From positions 930,001 through 994,000 of the forward strand of contig NZ_CP058579.1 of NCBI RefSeq assembly GCF_013402875.1: DNA of 64,000 bases, read 5' to 3'. The notes under the pieces were generated by a model. The model was not told the DNA's origin. It searched no databases and saw only the letters and a list, made by a program, of their open reading frames with translations. Shown piece by piece: positions 53,749 to 62,309 of the stretch. Within the stretch, counting starts at the first letter, position 1. Each line of letters starts with the position of its first letter. The stretch comes from Halorarum salinum. GTDB lineage: Archaea > Halobacteriota > Halobacteria > Halobacteriales > Haloferacaceae. The translations under genes were made by a program, and so were the position numbers.

Positions 53749-55813
53749 CCCACGACTCGTCCCGATGCAGGCATCCGCTGCATGGTCACTGACGGACCTC
53801 GCACTCGTCGTGGGTGGGCTCCTTCTCGGGGTGCTGCTTGCAACGTGGTGGCAGCGCCGCGGGCAGGCTAACGGGTTCGATCCGAACGCGGTGTTCGACG
53901 AGTCCGTCTTGCAGGATGCCCCGGCCGACCGAGCAGTCCTGACTGCGATTTCCGAGCGCCAGCAGCGCGCCCTCGCCCCGGCCGCTATCGAGTGGGGGAC
54001 GCGGGCTGCCCGTGTCGGCGAGCAGTGGACGACCACGCTCTACGTGGCTGACTGGCCCGACTATCCCGCTGACGGCTATCTCAACGAACTGTTCACGCTC
54101 ACTGACGTCCAGTTCGATTGCACGGTTCACATTACACCGAAGAATCAGGAGCGAGCACGCGAGGAACTCCGGACGGTCGCTGACGACCTCCAGGTTGACG
54201 CAGACCTCGAACGAAGCGTCCGGGGCCGATACCTCCAGGACCGCGCCAACGAGGCGGCAGAGACGTACACGGCCGTCGAGAACGGTCAGCGGGTGTTCGG
54301 CCAGGCGATGTTCGTCACCGTGCGTGCCGACACGACAGAGGCCCTCCGCGAAGACGTCCGCACAGTGCGGCGCCGACTCCGTGACACACCCGCGAATCTC
54401 ACCCCGAAGACGGCTATCTGCAAGCAAGACCTGGCGATTCGGGCGGCTGCACCGCTGGGGGACAATTCGTTCGGCAGGGAGGCAGTCGCGCTCGGTGGGG
54501 CTGTCGGGGCGTTGCTGGCCTCACCGCATACGCCAACGATTCTCGAACCCGGTGGGGTCGAGGTAGGGACGCACCGGCACACGAACAGCCCGCTCGTCAT
54601 CGATCCGTTCGCCCGGGAGAACGGCTACGCCAAGTTCACCGTCGGTGATCCCGGGTCGGGGAAGTCCTTCGGTGCGAAACAGCAGTTCCTTCGATCGATC
54701 GCGCAGTCGCCGAATCGGCTCGGGATCATCCTCGAACCGCTGAACAACTGGGCTGGCGTCGCTGAAGCGCTCGGCGCTCGCCGCATCACGGTCGGTGGGA
54801 CGATGGGGTTGAATCCCCTGGAGCTCAAGCCGACGCCCGAGCACGTCCAGCGGGCGATGGGCGAGGACGCCAGCCCGTTCACCGAGAAGAAGGCGAGCGT
54901 CCTGAGCTTCCTTACGAACTACTTCGCGCTCCGGGGGGTTGAACTCGGTGACCGACGGACGACGCTCGAACTCGCCATCGACCAGGCGTACCGGGAGCAG
55001 GGGATTACCGACGACATCGCCACACATAGTCGAGAGAGCCCGACGCTGCGGGAAGTCCTCGATATTCTCGAGGCGCTGGTGGACGAGCCGGAATCATACG
55101 TCGTCCGGACGCCAGAGGAGGCAGAAAAACTCCGGACGGACGCGACGTGGCTCATCGACCAGCTACGTCCGTTCGCGGAGGGTGGGCGCTTCGAAAACCT
55201 CGGCCGGCCGACCGAGTTCGACATTCGCGACGAGGGACTCATCTATCTCGATCTCGCGCAACAGGAGGGAAACGTCGGTGGAAGCACGAGCCTCCTGATG
55301 CAGTTGCTCATCTCGCTCGTGTACGAACGGGCGAAAGAAACCGGGAAGGAGATCGTCTTCACGATCGACGAGGCGCGATACGTCATGCAGGATACGGCGA
55401 GCCTCTCCTTCCTCGAAACGGTGTTCAGACACCACCGCCATCACGATCTCTCGATCCGCCTCGTGACCCAGACCGTCGACGAGTTCTTCCACCACCCAGA
55501 ATCCGAGGCCATCCTCGATCAGTGTGCGATCAAGCAGTTCCACCGCCTCGACGGCATGGACGAGGAGTGGGCCAACGAGTTCGGCCTGAACTATGCGCAA
55601 ATGCGGTTCGTGCAGGACGCCGTACCGGGAAACGACCGGACGGGATACTCGGAAGCGCTCGTTGGCGTGGATGGTGAATGGCGCGGGATCGAGGTCAGGG
55701 CGTTACCACGTGAGGCGGAGGTCATCGACTTCGATCCGACGACGGACCGTGTAGATGAGCAGTCCGTCCTTCAGGATGGCACAGCGCCGATTCACCAAAG
55801 AGGGACCAAGTAG
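53741..55813 (+). CDS. virB4: VirB4-like conjugation/secretion ATPase
   Basis: 690 residues from ATG 53741 (MADPRLVPMQ), overlapping the previous gene. A membrane helix at about 16-36 precedes a VirB4-type N-terminal domain (about 80-240). Walker A is VGDPGSGKS (301-309), Walker B is IVFTIDEA (538-545), then FRHHRHHDLSIRLVTQTVDEF matches the sensor-like segment of VirB4/HerA ATPases and DQCAIKQFHRLDGMDEEWA the usual end. It would power assembly or DNA/protein transfer. Last gene of the operon; no relaxase or VirD4 gene follows. Confidence 0.85.
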   Translation: MADPRLVPMQASAAWSLTDLALVVGGLLLGVLLATWWQRRGQANGFDPNAVFDESVLQDAPADRAVLTAISERQQRALAPAAIEWGTRAARVGEQWTTTLYVADWPDYPADGYLNELFTLTDVQFDCTVHITPKNQERAREELRTVADDLQVDADLERSVRGRYLQDRANEAAETYTAVENGQRVFGQAMFVTVRADTTEALREDVRTVRRRLRDTPANLTPKTAICKQDLAIRAAAPLGDNSFGREAVALGGAVGALLASPHTPTILEPGGVEVGTHRHTNSPLVIDPFARENGYAKFTVGDPGSGKSFGAKQQFLRSIAQSPNRLGIILEPLNNWAGVAEALGARRITVGGTMGLNPLELKPTPEHVQRAMGEDASPFTEKKASVLSFLTNYFALRGVELGDRRTTLELAIDQAYREQGITDDIATHSRESPTLREVLDILEALVDEPESYVVRTPEEAEKLRTDATWLIDQLRPFAEGGRFENLGRPTEFDIRDEGLIYLDLAQQEGNVGGSTSLLMQLLISLVYERAKETGKEIVFTIDEARYVMQDTASLSFLETVFRHHRHHDLSIRLVTQTVDEFFHHPESEAILDQCAIKQFHRLDGMDEEWANEFGLNYAQMRFVQDAVPGNDRTGYSEALVGVDGEWRGIEVRALPREAEVIDFDPTTDRVDEQSVLQDGTAPIHQRGTK

Positions 55814-55837
55814 AACACACAGCACGTCGGTTTTGTT

Positions 55838-55891
55838 GGCTCTGTAGAGACTCCCAGAATGTGATAGTAAATGGCGTGCTGACTACAGAGC
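55838..55891. repeat. Short inverted repeat, possible transposon relic
   Basis: GCTCTGTAG at 55839-55847 and its perfect complement CTACAGAGC at 55883-55891, 35 bases apart, just after the VirB4 gene. The arm with its flanking G (GGCTCTGTAGAGAC) resembles terminal repeats of halobacterial IS elements, but there is no transposase. Confidence 0.3.
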
Positions 55892-56147
55892 GGGCATGCA
55901 GTAGTCAGTAGTCGTTCGTTTCAGGCTGCCAGTGGCGAAACAGTCGCTAAGCAGGTGTGCGAACCTAACGCGGCTGCTTCTATCAGCTGACGATGGTGTT
56001 GGTAGAACCGTGCTGAATACAGGGTGCGTATCTCGCACAGTACCTGCTCAAAGCGTGAGCGTTGGAATCGTTCGATACAGGGGTCCTCGCCGACCAGTCA
56101 ACGGATCTCCCCGCACCTATTGCTCGCCGGGAGGGTTCTGACGCGGT
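55892..56147. other. Intergenic scar between the secretion operon and the asparaginase relic
   Basis: No gene. CGTGCTGAATA occurs here (56010-56020) and again near 62237-62247, both among broken genes. This repeated 11-mer could be a relic of mobile DNA; the length is too short to be sure. Confidence 0.3.
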
Positions 56148-56510
56148 ATGACCGTCGCTATCATCTCCACGGGGGGCACGATTTCGTCTATCAGTGACGA
56201 AGGGACGGGAGCGACCCCCGAGCTTGAGGGCTCGTATCTAGTCGATTCCCTACCGGTTCTCGATCGAGGTCCTCCAATCGAGACGTGCGAGTTCGCGAAC
56301 GTGCCGAGCGCCTACCTTACCATCGAACAAATGTCGTCGCTCACGGAAGTCGTTCAGGAATATAGTCGCAATGACGACCTCACCGGGATCGTCGTGACAG
56401 TCGGCACTGACGTCCTTGAAGAAGTCGCGTACTTCGTCGATCTCTGTTACGGCGGACCGACACCAGACGAGTATCGCGACGATTGTGGCTCTCGCGAGCT
56501 GCGGGCTTGA
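56148..56510 (+). pseudogene. L-asparaginase family, N-terminal fragment
   Basis: Encodes 120 residues. The opening VAIISTGGTISSIS carries the catalytic threonine motif of asparaginases; residues about 80-100 (GIVVTVGTDVLEEVAYFVDL) correspond to the second motif, normally HGTDTxEET, here with His replaced by Val. The frame ends after YGGPTPDEYRDD, while complete enzymes have about 320 residues. The C-terminal two thirds are missing and the next gene lies on the other strand, so this is a relic. Confidence 0.8.
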
Positions 56511-56579
56511 GACCGTGTTCGACCGACCCGGACGAGATTGACGATTCGGTGCCGACCAGCCCGAATTCTTTCGTTGCTG

Positions 56580-57719
56580 TTAACGGACCTTCCCTCTCGC
56601 CTGCACCTCCCAGAGCTCTTCGACCCGGTCGTTTCGGATGCCGATGATGAGGTCGTGGAGGTTGATCGTCGTGCAGACGTGCGGGACGATGAACTCCAGT
56701 CGGTCGCCGACTGCGAACGACTCGTCTGAGTCACTGGTGTCAATCCACCCGTGTTCCTCGCTGGCGTTGACGTATTCGATGTCGTCGCGGTTCTTGGGGA
56801 CCGGCATTTGGGGTTTGTCCAACGAGAACGTTTTGCTGCCCCCGTCGACGACGAGTCGATCGTCGTCCGGCACCGAGATAACCGTCGTGACGACCGTCGC
56901 TGCACAGTCGTCCTTCGACACCTCCCACGGCCGGAGTTCGAGTTCGCCGACGTCGTTGAAGGGATACATTCCTGGGTTGATTTCGGTGACCACCGGATGC
57001 TTGCCACTGTACCCTGACGTCGCTGTCCCGCCGACCTTCACCTCGTCTACGGAGATTCCAGCGGCCTCGATGTCCTCGACCACGTCCTGGGCCAGTTCCA
57101 TAGCCTCCCAGCACAGCTTGTCGAACTCCGATTCGGTCTCGGCTTCGGCTTTCACGTGCGACTCGTACGCGAGGATGCCGTCGAACTCGAGATTGGCCGC
57201 CTCGTCGACCCGTTCGGCGAGGGCTACGGCCGCAGGGCCAGGACCGACGCCAGTCCTGTGCAATCCCACGTCGATCTCGAGGATGACGTCGGCCGTCGTT
57301 TCGTGGTCGTGAGCGGCGTCTTGGAGGAGGTCTATCGTCGCGTCCGAGTCGACTGTCGTCGCCAGCTTCTCGACCTTCTGCGAGAGCCAGCAGAACCGGT
57401 CGAGTTTCCGGTCACCGATGACCTGATACGACAGGTAGATGTCGTCGATTCCGTTTCGCGCCATCGTTTCAACCTCGCCCAGTGTTTGACAGCAGATCCC
57501 ACCACCATCAGTCATCTCGTCTTCGAGTGCCGCGAGTTCGGCGTTCTTGTGCGTCTTGACGTGCGAACGGAGCGATACGTCGCTCTCGTCGGCGAACGTC
57601 GCGTATTCATCGATGTTGCGCTCCATCGCATCGATGTCGACGAGCAAGGCCGGGGTTTCGAGGTCCTCGACCGGTTGATAGAGTGTCGGCCCCATCTCGT
57701 CAGTCGTCCAAATAGACAT
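56580..57719 (-). CDS. D-threonine aldolase / D-serine dehydratase-like PLP enzyme (second copy)
   Basis: 379 residues from ATG 57719 (MSIWTTDEMG), with a TATA-like element 27 bases upstream; the frame to 57854 continues into the promoter. The PLP lysine lies in RSHVKTHKN and the metal site in IVPHVCTTINLHD. It is a paralogue of the gene at 24131-25252, sharing GGTATSGYSGKHPVVTEINP with the same substitution pattern. It should cleave D-threonine or hydroxy-amino acids. It is stranded among relics outside the catabolic island and shows no sign of damage. Confidence 0.87.
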   Translation of the reverse strand: MSIWTTDEMGPTLYQPVEDLETPALLVDIDAMERNIDEYATFADESDVSLRSHVKTHKNAELAALEDEMTDGGGICCQTLGEVETMARNGIDDIYLSYQVIGDRKLDRFCWLSQKVEKLATTVDSDATIDLLQDAAHDHETTADVILEIDVGLHRTGVGPGPAAVALAERVDEAANLEFDGILAYESHVKAEAETESEFDKLCWEAMELAQDVVEDIEAAGISVDEVKVGGTATSGYSGKHPVVTEINPGMYPFNDVGELELRPWEVSKDDCAATVVTTVISVPDDDRLVVDGGSKTFSLDKPQMPVPKNRDDIEYVNASEEHGWIDTSDSDESFAVGDRLEFIVPHVCTTINLHDLIIGIRNDRVEELWEVQARGKVR

Positions 57720-57741
57720 AGTCCGAAGGAGGCTCCCTTGA

Positions 57742-57751
57742 AGTAATAAAC
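57742..57751 (-). promoter_or_regulatory. TATA-like element of the second D-threonine aldolase-like gene
   Basis: Plus-strand agtaataaac, centred about 27 bases from ATG 57719. Confidence 0.55.
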
Positions 57752-57881
57752 TGAAGGTACACACAAAGATGTGAGAAGATTCGCTTCGGCAACGACCCAC
57801 CGAATCGACTTTTGAGTGAAGGGATAATCTACCTGGACGGGGCCCAGAATCCATATCGGGGTCGATAGGCTATCCGTAGCC

Positions 57882-58070
57882 ATGCAAAGCGAGAAGGAGA
57901 AGATGCTGAACGGGGAGTTATACGACGCTGACGATCTTGAACTCGTGGCCGAACGGGAGCGAGCGCGAGGGCTCGTCGAGGGCTGTATGGACCCTGACGA
58001 CTACATCGTCAACCTGCTCGCCGAGCTCAACTGCGAGGCGGAGGTGAAACGGACTGAGTGCCCGGAGTGA
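57882..58070 (+). pseudogene. Maltose/galactoside O-acetyltransferase, Mac-domain fragment
   Basis: 62 residues beginning MQSEKEKMLNGELYDADDLE and continuing VAERERARGLVEGC, the signature of the Mac (maltose acetyltransferase N-terminal) helix hairpin. The normal left-handed beta-helix with hexapeptide repeats is absent: the frame ends after DDYIVNLLAELNCEAEVKR. It is a remnant of a 185-residue-class acetyltransferase. Confidence 0.75.
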
Positions 58071-58680
58071 GACAGGGATAGGTGTCCCGGCGATTCGGAC
58101 TGTCGCGACCGATACTGACAAGCGGGCGGCCGGGGCGAAGAGGCCAAGAATATGGCTGGGATCCTCGCGTCGATGCGGGAGAACCACACGGCTCAGGCGG
58201 CTGGCAGGTACGCGCGCTACGCCAACGATCCAGCTTCGACCGCGACCGTATTTGTCCGGACCGACGCGCTCCCGCCGGGGTTCATGGAAGTTGAATGTCG
58301 AGATCACGCTCTTGACCGCCCGAATCGCCTCCTATTCGTACCAGTTCAGTGATAGCCACCAGTGTCTTGAAATCAAGGCGAACCCGCTGAGAACGCCGTT
58401 GGATAACAAAAAACTGCGAATCGGCGTTTTACGTAGCCGTCCCTCGGTTTCCTTGTTCAACAGTCGCTTCTGCGTGGTTGGGCTTGCGAATCTCAGTTGA
58501 AATTCTGATACATCTACAGATCAATTCGTGGGTAATACGCGACTGGTAGATGGATACTAACTATACGGTATACAGGAGTGGTTAACATATTGACTAGTAT
58601 ATGATTCCGACTGTACGCCCTCACATAGCGTTGGCAGTATTTGGAAACAAGATCGAAGGAACGGCGAGGTGAATTGTTGT
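58071..58680. other. Degraded region
   Basis: About 600 bases. A frame at 58152-58352 gives 66 residues starting MAGILASMRENHTAQAAGRY with GC-rich third positions in its first half, but no known family and no partner; it may be another relic. The right half is AT-rich (gaaattctgatacatct, gactagtatatgatt). No complete gene. Confidence 0.3.
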
Positions 58681-59451
58681 ATGGCGCCAAAACCACCGAC
58701 CGAAGCAACTTCCTCAAAGGAAGCCAGGGAGTCAAGGATCAGGAGTACACATACAGGGGCCCTCTTGGCAATTGGTGTGGGTCTGGTCGTTACGGTCCTC
58801 TTTGCGTTGGTTGTTCCTCTCGTTATGGCGATGTTCAGTGGCGCGTTCCTGGCAGCCTTGGTTGTTCGGCGGAGAGCTCCCAGTTCGTATGGATTGACAG
58901 GCTCCCTGTATCTCGTCGGACTCGGAGTCCTCAGTTACACGCCGGTCCTCAGCACCCAGGCGACTGGGTTGACTCGCCTTATTCTTCTCGTTGTTGGGAT
59001 TCTGTATCTAGCGTTCCTTACCCTCAAATCCGGTGTGAAGATAGTTCTCCGGAATATTGGGCAGCGATATTTCAGTACAGACACATTATCCGAACTGTGG
59101 GATGTCGGCGTATCTTCCTGGAGTATCATTTACATTGTGTGGAATGCATTTCAACTCCTCGAGCGCGTGATTCGGAGTATAGCCATCTCGATACTTGGTC
59201 CGGGATCGATGATTACGAACATCTTGGTTGTCGGCTCCAGGAATGGGTTCAGAGGGTGGGTGTTCGACGTGTCTTTGATCATCTTCGTTGTGTGCGTGAT
59301 GCTCAGTTTCCATACGCTGGCCACCTGGCATTCTGCTGCGAAACTCAAGCGCTCCCTCACAACGGACACAGAGGGCGCACACTCATCCGTACAACTTCAA
59401 GTCGAGTCAATGAAGAATAGGATTTCTCAGCGACCGACTGAGGACGAGTAG
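58681..59451 (+). CDS. Hypothetical integral membrane protein
   Basis: 256 residues from ATG 58681 (MAPKPPTEAT). Six or seven predicted helices: about 25-43, 45-62, 68-90, 96-113, 145-165, 175-190 and 215-235, with a charged tail. It matches no family I recognise. It is followed immediately by a 49-residue membrane protein whose ATG directly abuts the stop. Lower GC than neighbouring genes, suggesting acquisition. Confidence 0.6.
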   Translation: MAPKPPTEATSSKEARESRIRSTHTGALLAIGVGLVVTVLFALVVPLVMAMFSGAFLAALVVRRRAPSSYGLTGSLYLVGLGVLSYTPVLSTQATGLTRLILLVVGILYLAFLTLKSGVKIVLRNIGQRYFSTDTLSELWDVGVSSWSIIYIVWNAFQLLERVIRSIAISILGPGSMITNILVVGSRNGFRGWVFDVSLIIFVVCVMLSFHTLATWHSAAKLKRSLTTDTEGAHSSVQLQVESMKNRISQRPTEDE

Positions 59452-59601
59452 ATGCCGATCTTTTGGTTTTTCATCAGTATAGTGGTGGGCGCGTTTATTG
59501 GAGTTCTCCTTGTGAGCATTTTCGCATTACTCTTTGCGGGAGCTATATCAATAATAAAATATAAAATCGGAATGAATAGTGGGGAAGATATCCATCATTA
59601 G
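59452..59601 (+). CDS. Small membrane protein, 49 residues
   Basis: ATG abuts the stop of the preceding gene. The product starts MPIFWFFISIVVGAFIGVLL and contains one long or two short membrane helices, then IKYKIGMNSGEDIHH. Position and direct coupling to a membrane-protein gene suggest a real, co-translated subunit. No family known. The rest of the operon is absent. Confidence 0.55.
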   Translation: MPIFWFFISIVVGAFIGVLLVSIFALLFAGAISIIKYKIGMNSGEDIHH

Positions 59602-59668
59602 CTACTCTGTTAATCAGGGCGCAGTGATGGCGACGGCTTGCTCCTAAGCAGAGGACCAGTTCACCGAG

Positions 59669-59890
59669 ATGGTTCGCGAGCACGCCGATCGGGAGTTGCG
59701 GGCCCGAGAGACGACCGAGGGGATCGTCTACGCGGGCGAGGATTTCCAGACGGAGGTGTACTGGCGCGAGGGCTACTTCCAGACGACGATTCCCTACTGG
59801 GTCCGGCTGCTTGGCGTCCTAAGTGAGAGCGAAGACGTCTGGGAGGCGCCGTCGCTGTACGAGAAGCCAGAATTAGGAGCGTGGGGGTAA
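59669..59890 (+). CDS. Hypothetical protein, probably a fragment
   Basis: 73 residues, MVREHADRELRARETTEG followed by YAGEDFQTEVYWREGY. The acidic composition and GC-rich third positions are protein-like. The reading frame continues a few codons upstream (AEDQFTE) to a stop at 59646, so the piece may be the tail of a larger lost gene. Not recognised. Confidence 0.4.
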   Translation: MVREHADRELRARETTEGIVYAGEDFQTEVYWREGYFQTTIPYWVRLLGVLSESEDVWEAPSLYEKPELGAWG

Positions 59891-59897
59891 CGCAGGG

Positions 59898-59907
59898 TTT
59901 TATTTTT
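59898..59907 (+). promoter_or_regulatory. TATA-like element of a 35-residue ORF
   Basis: ttttattttt about 25-30 bases upstream of ATG 59928. Confidence 0.4.
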
Positions 59908-59927
59908 CGGCACCTGGGGCGACGTGT

Positions 59928-60035
59928 ATGTTCAGGTATTCCGCGCTTTCTCTCACCGTGCCGTGGCCGCTGGCACTCGGCAGGCTCTTACTCGTCTTCG
60001 TCATCAGTGTCAGTCTCGTCCTCACGACCGCGTAG
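59928..60035 (+). CDS. Tiny membrane protein, 35 residues
   Basis: Starts MFRYSALSLTVPWPL and has one hydrophobic helix LLLVFVISVSLVL; ends at TAG 60033-60035. A TATA-like element at the haloarchaeal leaderless distance supports expression. No family known; a chance ORF is possible. Confidence 0.4.
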   Translation: MFRYSALSLTVPWPLALGRLLLVFVISVSLVLTTA

Positions 60036-60050
60036 TGGTCGAATAATTAT

Positions 60051-60057
60051 CTTATAG
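60051..60057 (+). promoter_or_regulatory. TATA-like element of the gene at 60080
   Basis: cttatag, centred about 26 bases before ATG 60080, favouring that start over the GTG at 60071. Confidence 0.55.
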
Positions 60058-60079
60058 GACTGACGATTTTGTGGGAAGA

Positions 60080-60880
60080 ATGTCACTAGCCCAAAAATTC
60101 CCCCTCATGCGAACGGGGGAAACAGGTCGGAACGCCGCGGTCGCTATCGGCTATTTCGTCACGATACCACTCTGGGTAATGCTCTTACCGTTCATCGTCT
60201 TCTGGCGAGATTATGGCGGGATTGCGACATCGCTGTCGGGCGTGCCAGGGATTTCGGCAGGCGGCGGTGTGGTCTCGGGGGTCGTCGCCTGCGTGCTCTG
60301 TCTCGTCCTCGTCGGACTCGTCAGCGCTGCTCTCCCTGGTGGTGACGCCCCGGGCCAGGGGGACGCCGGCGTCGACGCGGAGGAGCCAGGTGCAACGACC
60401 GACACGCCGGCCCCGATTGACGAGCCGACGTCGACGGCGACAGCGACGCCGATGCCGGACTCGGACAAAGAGCGAGCGGAGAACGCCCTGATCGAGGGTT
60501 ACCAGGCGTCCGACTCGGACTACCGAGACGGCGTTCGTGAAGTGGACACGCTCGATGGCTACGACGGCCGGGATGGCTACCTGATCGAACTCCGGTACGA
60601 CCTCTTCGTCGACGGGTTCGGGAACCTGGAGGACGATGCGGAGCACCGAGCCGGCCAAGTGGCGGTCGCAACGCTGGAGGCGATGGCCGACACGAATGCA
60701 GAGAACGTGACTGCGGTCGCAATCTATGCCTACGTCCCGACGAACAACGGTGACGCCGTCTCGACGAAGATCGTCATCGACATGAGCACCGTCGAGTCGA
60801 TCGACTGGAACTCGTACGCCTGGCAGTCGCTCCGCGACGATGCCTACCAGTACAAGTTCAACGACTACCTCTACAACTGA
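60080..60880 (+). CDS. Hypothetical membrane-anchored protein with acidic extracytoplasmic domain
   Basis: 266 residues from ATG 60080 (MSLAQKFPLM). Two hydrophobic helices at about 20-44 and 62-85, then a Thr/Pro/Asp/Glu-rich linker (TDTPAPIDEPTSTATATPMP) and a C-terminal domain of about 120 residues with RAENALIEGYQASDSDYRDG and VAIYAYVPTNNGDAVSTKIV. The layout is common in haloarchaeal surface-facing proteins of unknown role. Single gene with its own promoter. Confidence 0.65.
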   Translation: MSLAQKFPLMRTGETGRNAAVAIGYFVTIPLWVMLLPFIVFWRDYGGIATSLSGVPGISAGGGVVSGVVACVLCLVLVGLVSAALPGGDAPGQGDAGVDAEEPGATTDTPAPIDEPTSTATATPMPDSDKERAENALIEGYQASDSDYRDGVREVDTLDGYDGRDGYLIELRYDLFVDGFGNLEDDAEHRAGQVAVATLEAMADTNAENVTAVAIYAYVPTNNGDAVSTKIVIDMSTVESIDWNSYAWQSLRDDAYQYKFNDYLYN

Positions 60881-61115
60881 GGTCGGATCCACCGGTCGAC
60901 CTCATTATCACGACGCATGCCGACGGAGCAGCGAGTTGAGCACGTAACACCCGAACGAGATGGTCCCGCAGACGGTTGTAAACGCGAAGACGGATCTGTG
61001 AAAGCTAAGTTCAAGTAGAATAACTTTCGGGGTGGCTCGCATCCTCCTGAGATATTGTCAAGGTTGGCCTGCTGAATAAGAAGATGTATCCATCATTGGT
61101 TTGATGTATGGTAAC

Positions 61116-61361
61116 ATGCCCGATTTCTCAGTGAACCTGTCCTCTGACGACCACGTAGTCATCTCGATGAAATCACCACAATCTCCACGGAGATTCTATC
61201 ATCAAATCGGAACCGAGGAAAATCCATTCAGGCCCGATTGCGGAGCAGCAATCGAGACACCCGTAGTAGTCCGACTGAAGGATTTAGAAACGGGAGGAAC
61301 CGCAGTTACTAATCTATCCAAAGAGTACGCGCGTTGCTCGCGGTGTAATTGGGAGGACTGA
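61116..61361 (+). CDS. Small hypothetical protein with C-terminal zinc-ribbon-like cysteines
   Basis: 81 residues from ATG 61116 (MPDFSVNLSS); ATG 61104 or TTG 61101 are alternatives. RPDCGAAIETP and the end ARCSRCNWED hold three cysteines, and a fourth ligand is not evident. It could be a degenerate zinc ribbon. No family known. Confidence 0.4.
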   Translation: MPDFSVNLSSDDHVVISMKSPQSPRRFYHQIGTEENPFRPDCGAAIETPVVVRLKDLETGGTAVTNLSKEYARCSRCNWED

Positions 61362-61482
61362 GTGGTAGCTCCTACATCGATCAATACGTGGACCGACATC
61401 CCACATCGTCGATTTAAACTCGAATCCAGTCCCGAAGCAAGCACGACTTGCTAGCACCTCCTGGTAGCGTTCCCGATACAGG

Positions 61483-61489
61483 CTTAACG
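61483..61489 (+). promoter_or_regulatory. TATA-like element of the broken phosphoesterase gene
   Basis: cttaacg, about 28 bases before ATG 61514. A direct repeat GCACCCTTGC flanks the start region (61492-61501 and 61518-61527). Confidence 0.4.
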
Positions 61490-61513
61490 ATGCACCCTTG
61501 CTAGCGAATGTCA

Positions 61514-62211
61514 ATGCGCACCCTTGCCGTCTCCGACTGGCGGGTGCAGCCCATCGAAGACCTGTACACGATCGTCTCCGAACAGGCGGAACTCGACCTG
61601 CTCGTCTCGCCGGCGACGATCCCAGTCGGTTCATCGCCGGCGAAACCAACCACCTCGCCGAACTCGCTGAGCACACCACAGCCGGCATCGCGTTGGTCGT
61701 CGCTGGCAACGACGACCGCGAGCCGGTCACGACCGAGGTGACCGCTCCCGAGACAGTACACAACCTGCACTAGGCCCCCTACGCGTACGAACACGTCGTG
61801 TTCCTCGGCCAAGAGGGAAGTCTCGACGGAGACCCGGGATTCACGACGTATTCCGAAGCCGACATCCGCGCGCACCTCCAGACCCAACTTGACCGGGCAG
61901 CCAATGGCCAGCCCGTCCTCGTGACCCACACGCCACCGCCCGGGGTCTTGGATATCGGCCAGCGGTTCGGCCAACGCCACATCGGCTCCCACGCAGTGCG
62001 CGAGTTCGTCGAGACGGTCGAACCATCGCTGACGATCTGTGGGCACTGCCACCAGTTCGGCGGCCAGCGCGAAGACCGGCCGTTCGGGGCGGTACTGAAC
62101 ATCGCCTCCCACGACGACGACGGCGCCCCGGGCCGGTATGCGGTAATCGACCTTCAGCCGGATGGCCTCGATTGCACGATCGGATCTACGGCGGTTAACA
62201 GATTAGCATGA
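61514..62211 (+). pseudogene. Calcineurin-like metallophosphoesterase, disrupted
   Basis: The gene opens MRTLAVSDWRVQP in one frame and continues in another as AGDDPSRFIAGETNHLAELA and VVAGNDDREPVT. The join near 61607 reads ctcgtctcgccggcgac where an intact gene would need an extra base (ctc gtc tac gcc ggc gac), so one base appears lost. A TAG at 61771-61773 then interrupts the second frame, which continues to GHCHQFGGQRED and ends at 62211. The metal motifs D-x-N (AGDD), GNDD and GHCH of the family are present. Two lesions mean it is not functional unless the sequence is in error. Confidence 0.8.
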
Positions 62212-62309
62212 ACGCTGCACCGATGTCTTCGGGGGCATCGTGCTGAATATACGAACGCTATCCAGCGGATCCTACTCATACTATCACCGATTCAAGATAT
62301 CAATAGATG

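Noticed and set aside
55814-56147. Complete insertion sequence next to the VirB4 gene
   Set aside because: Only short repeats; no transposase frame.
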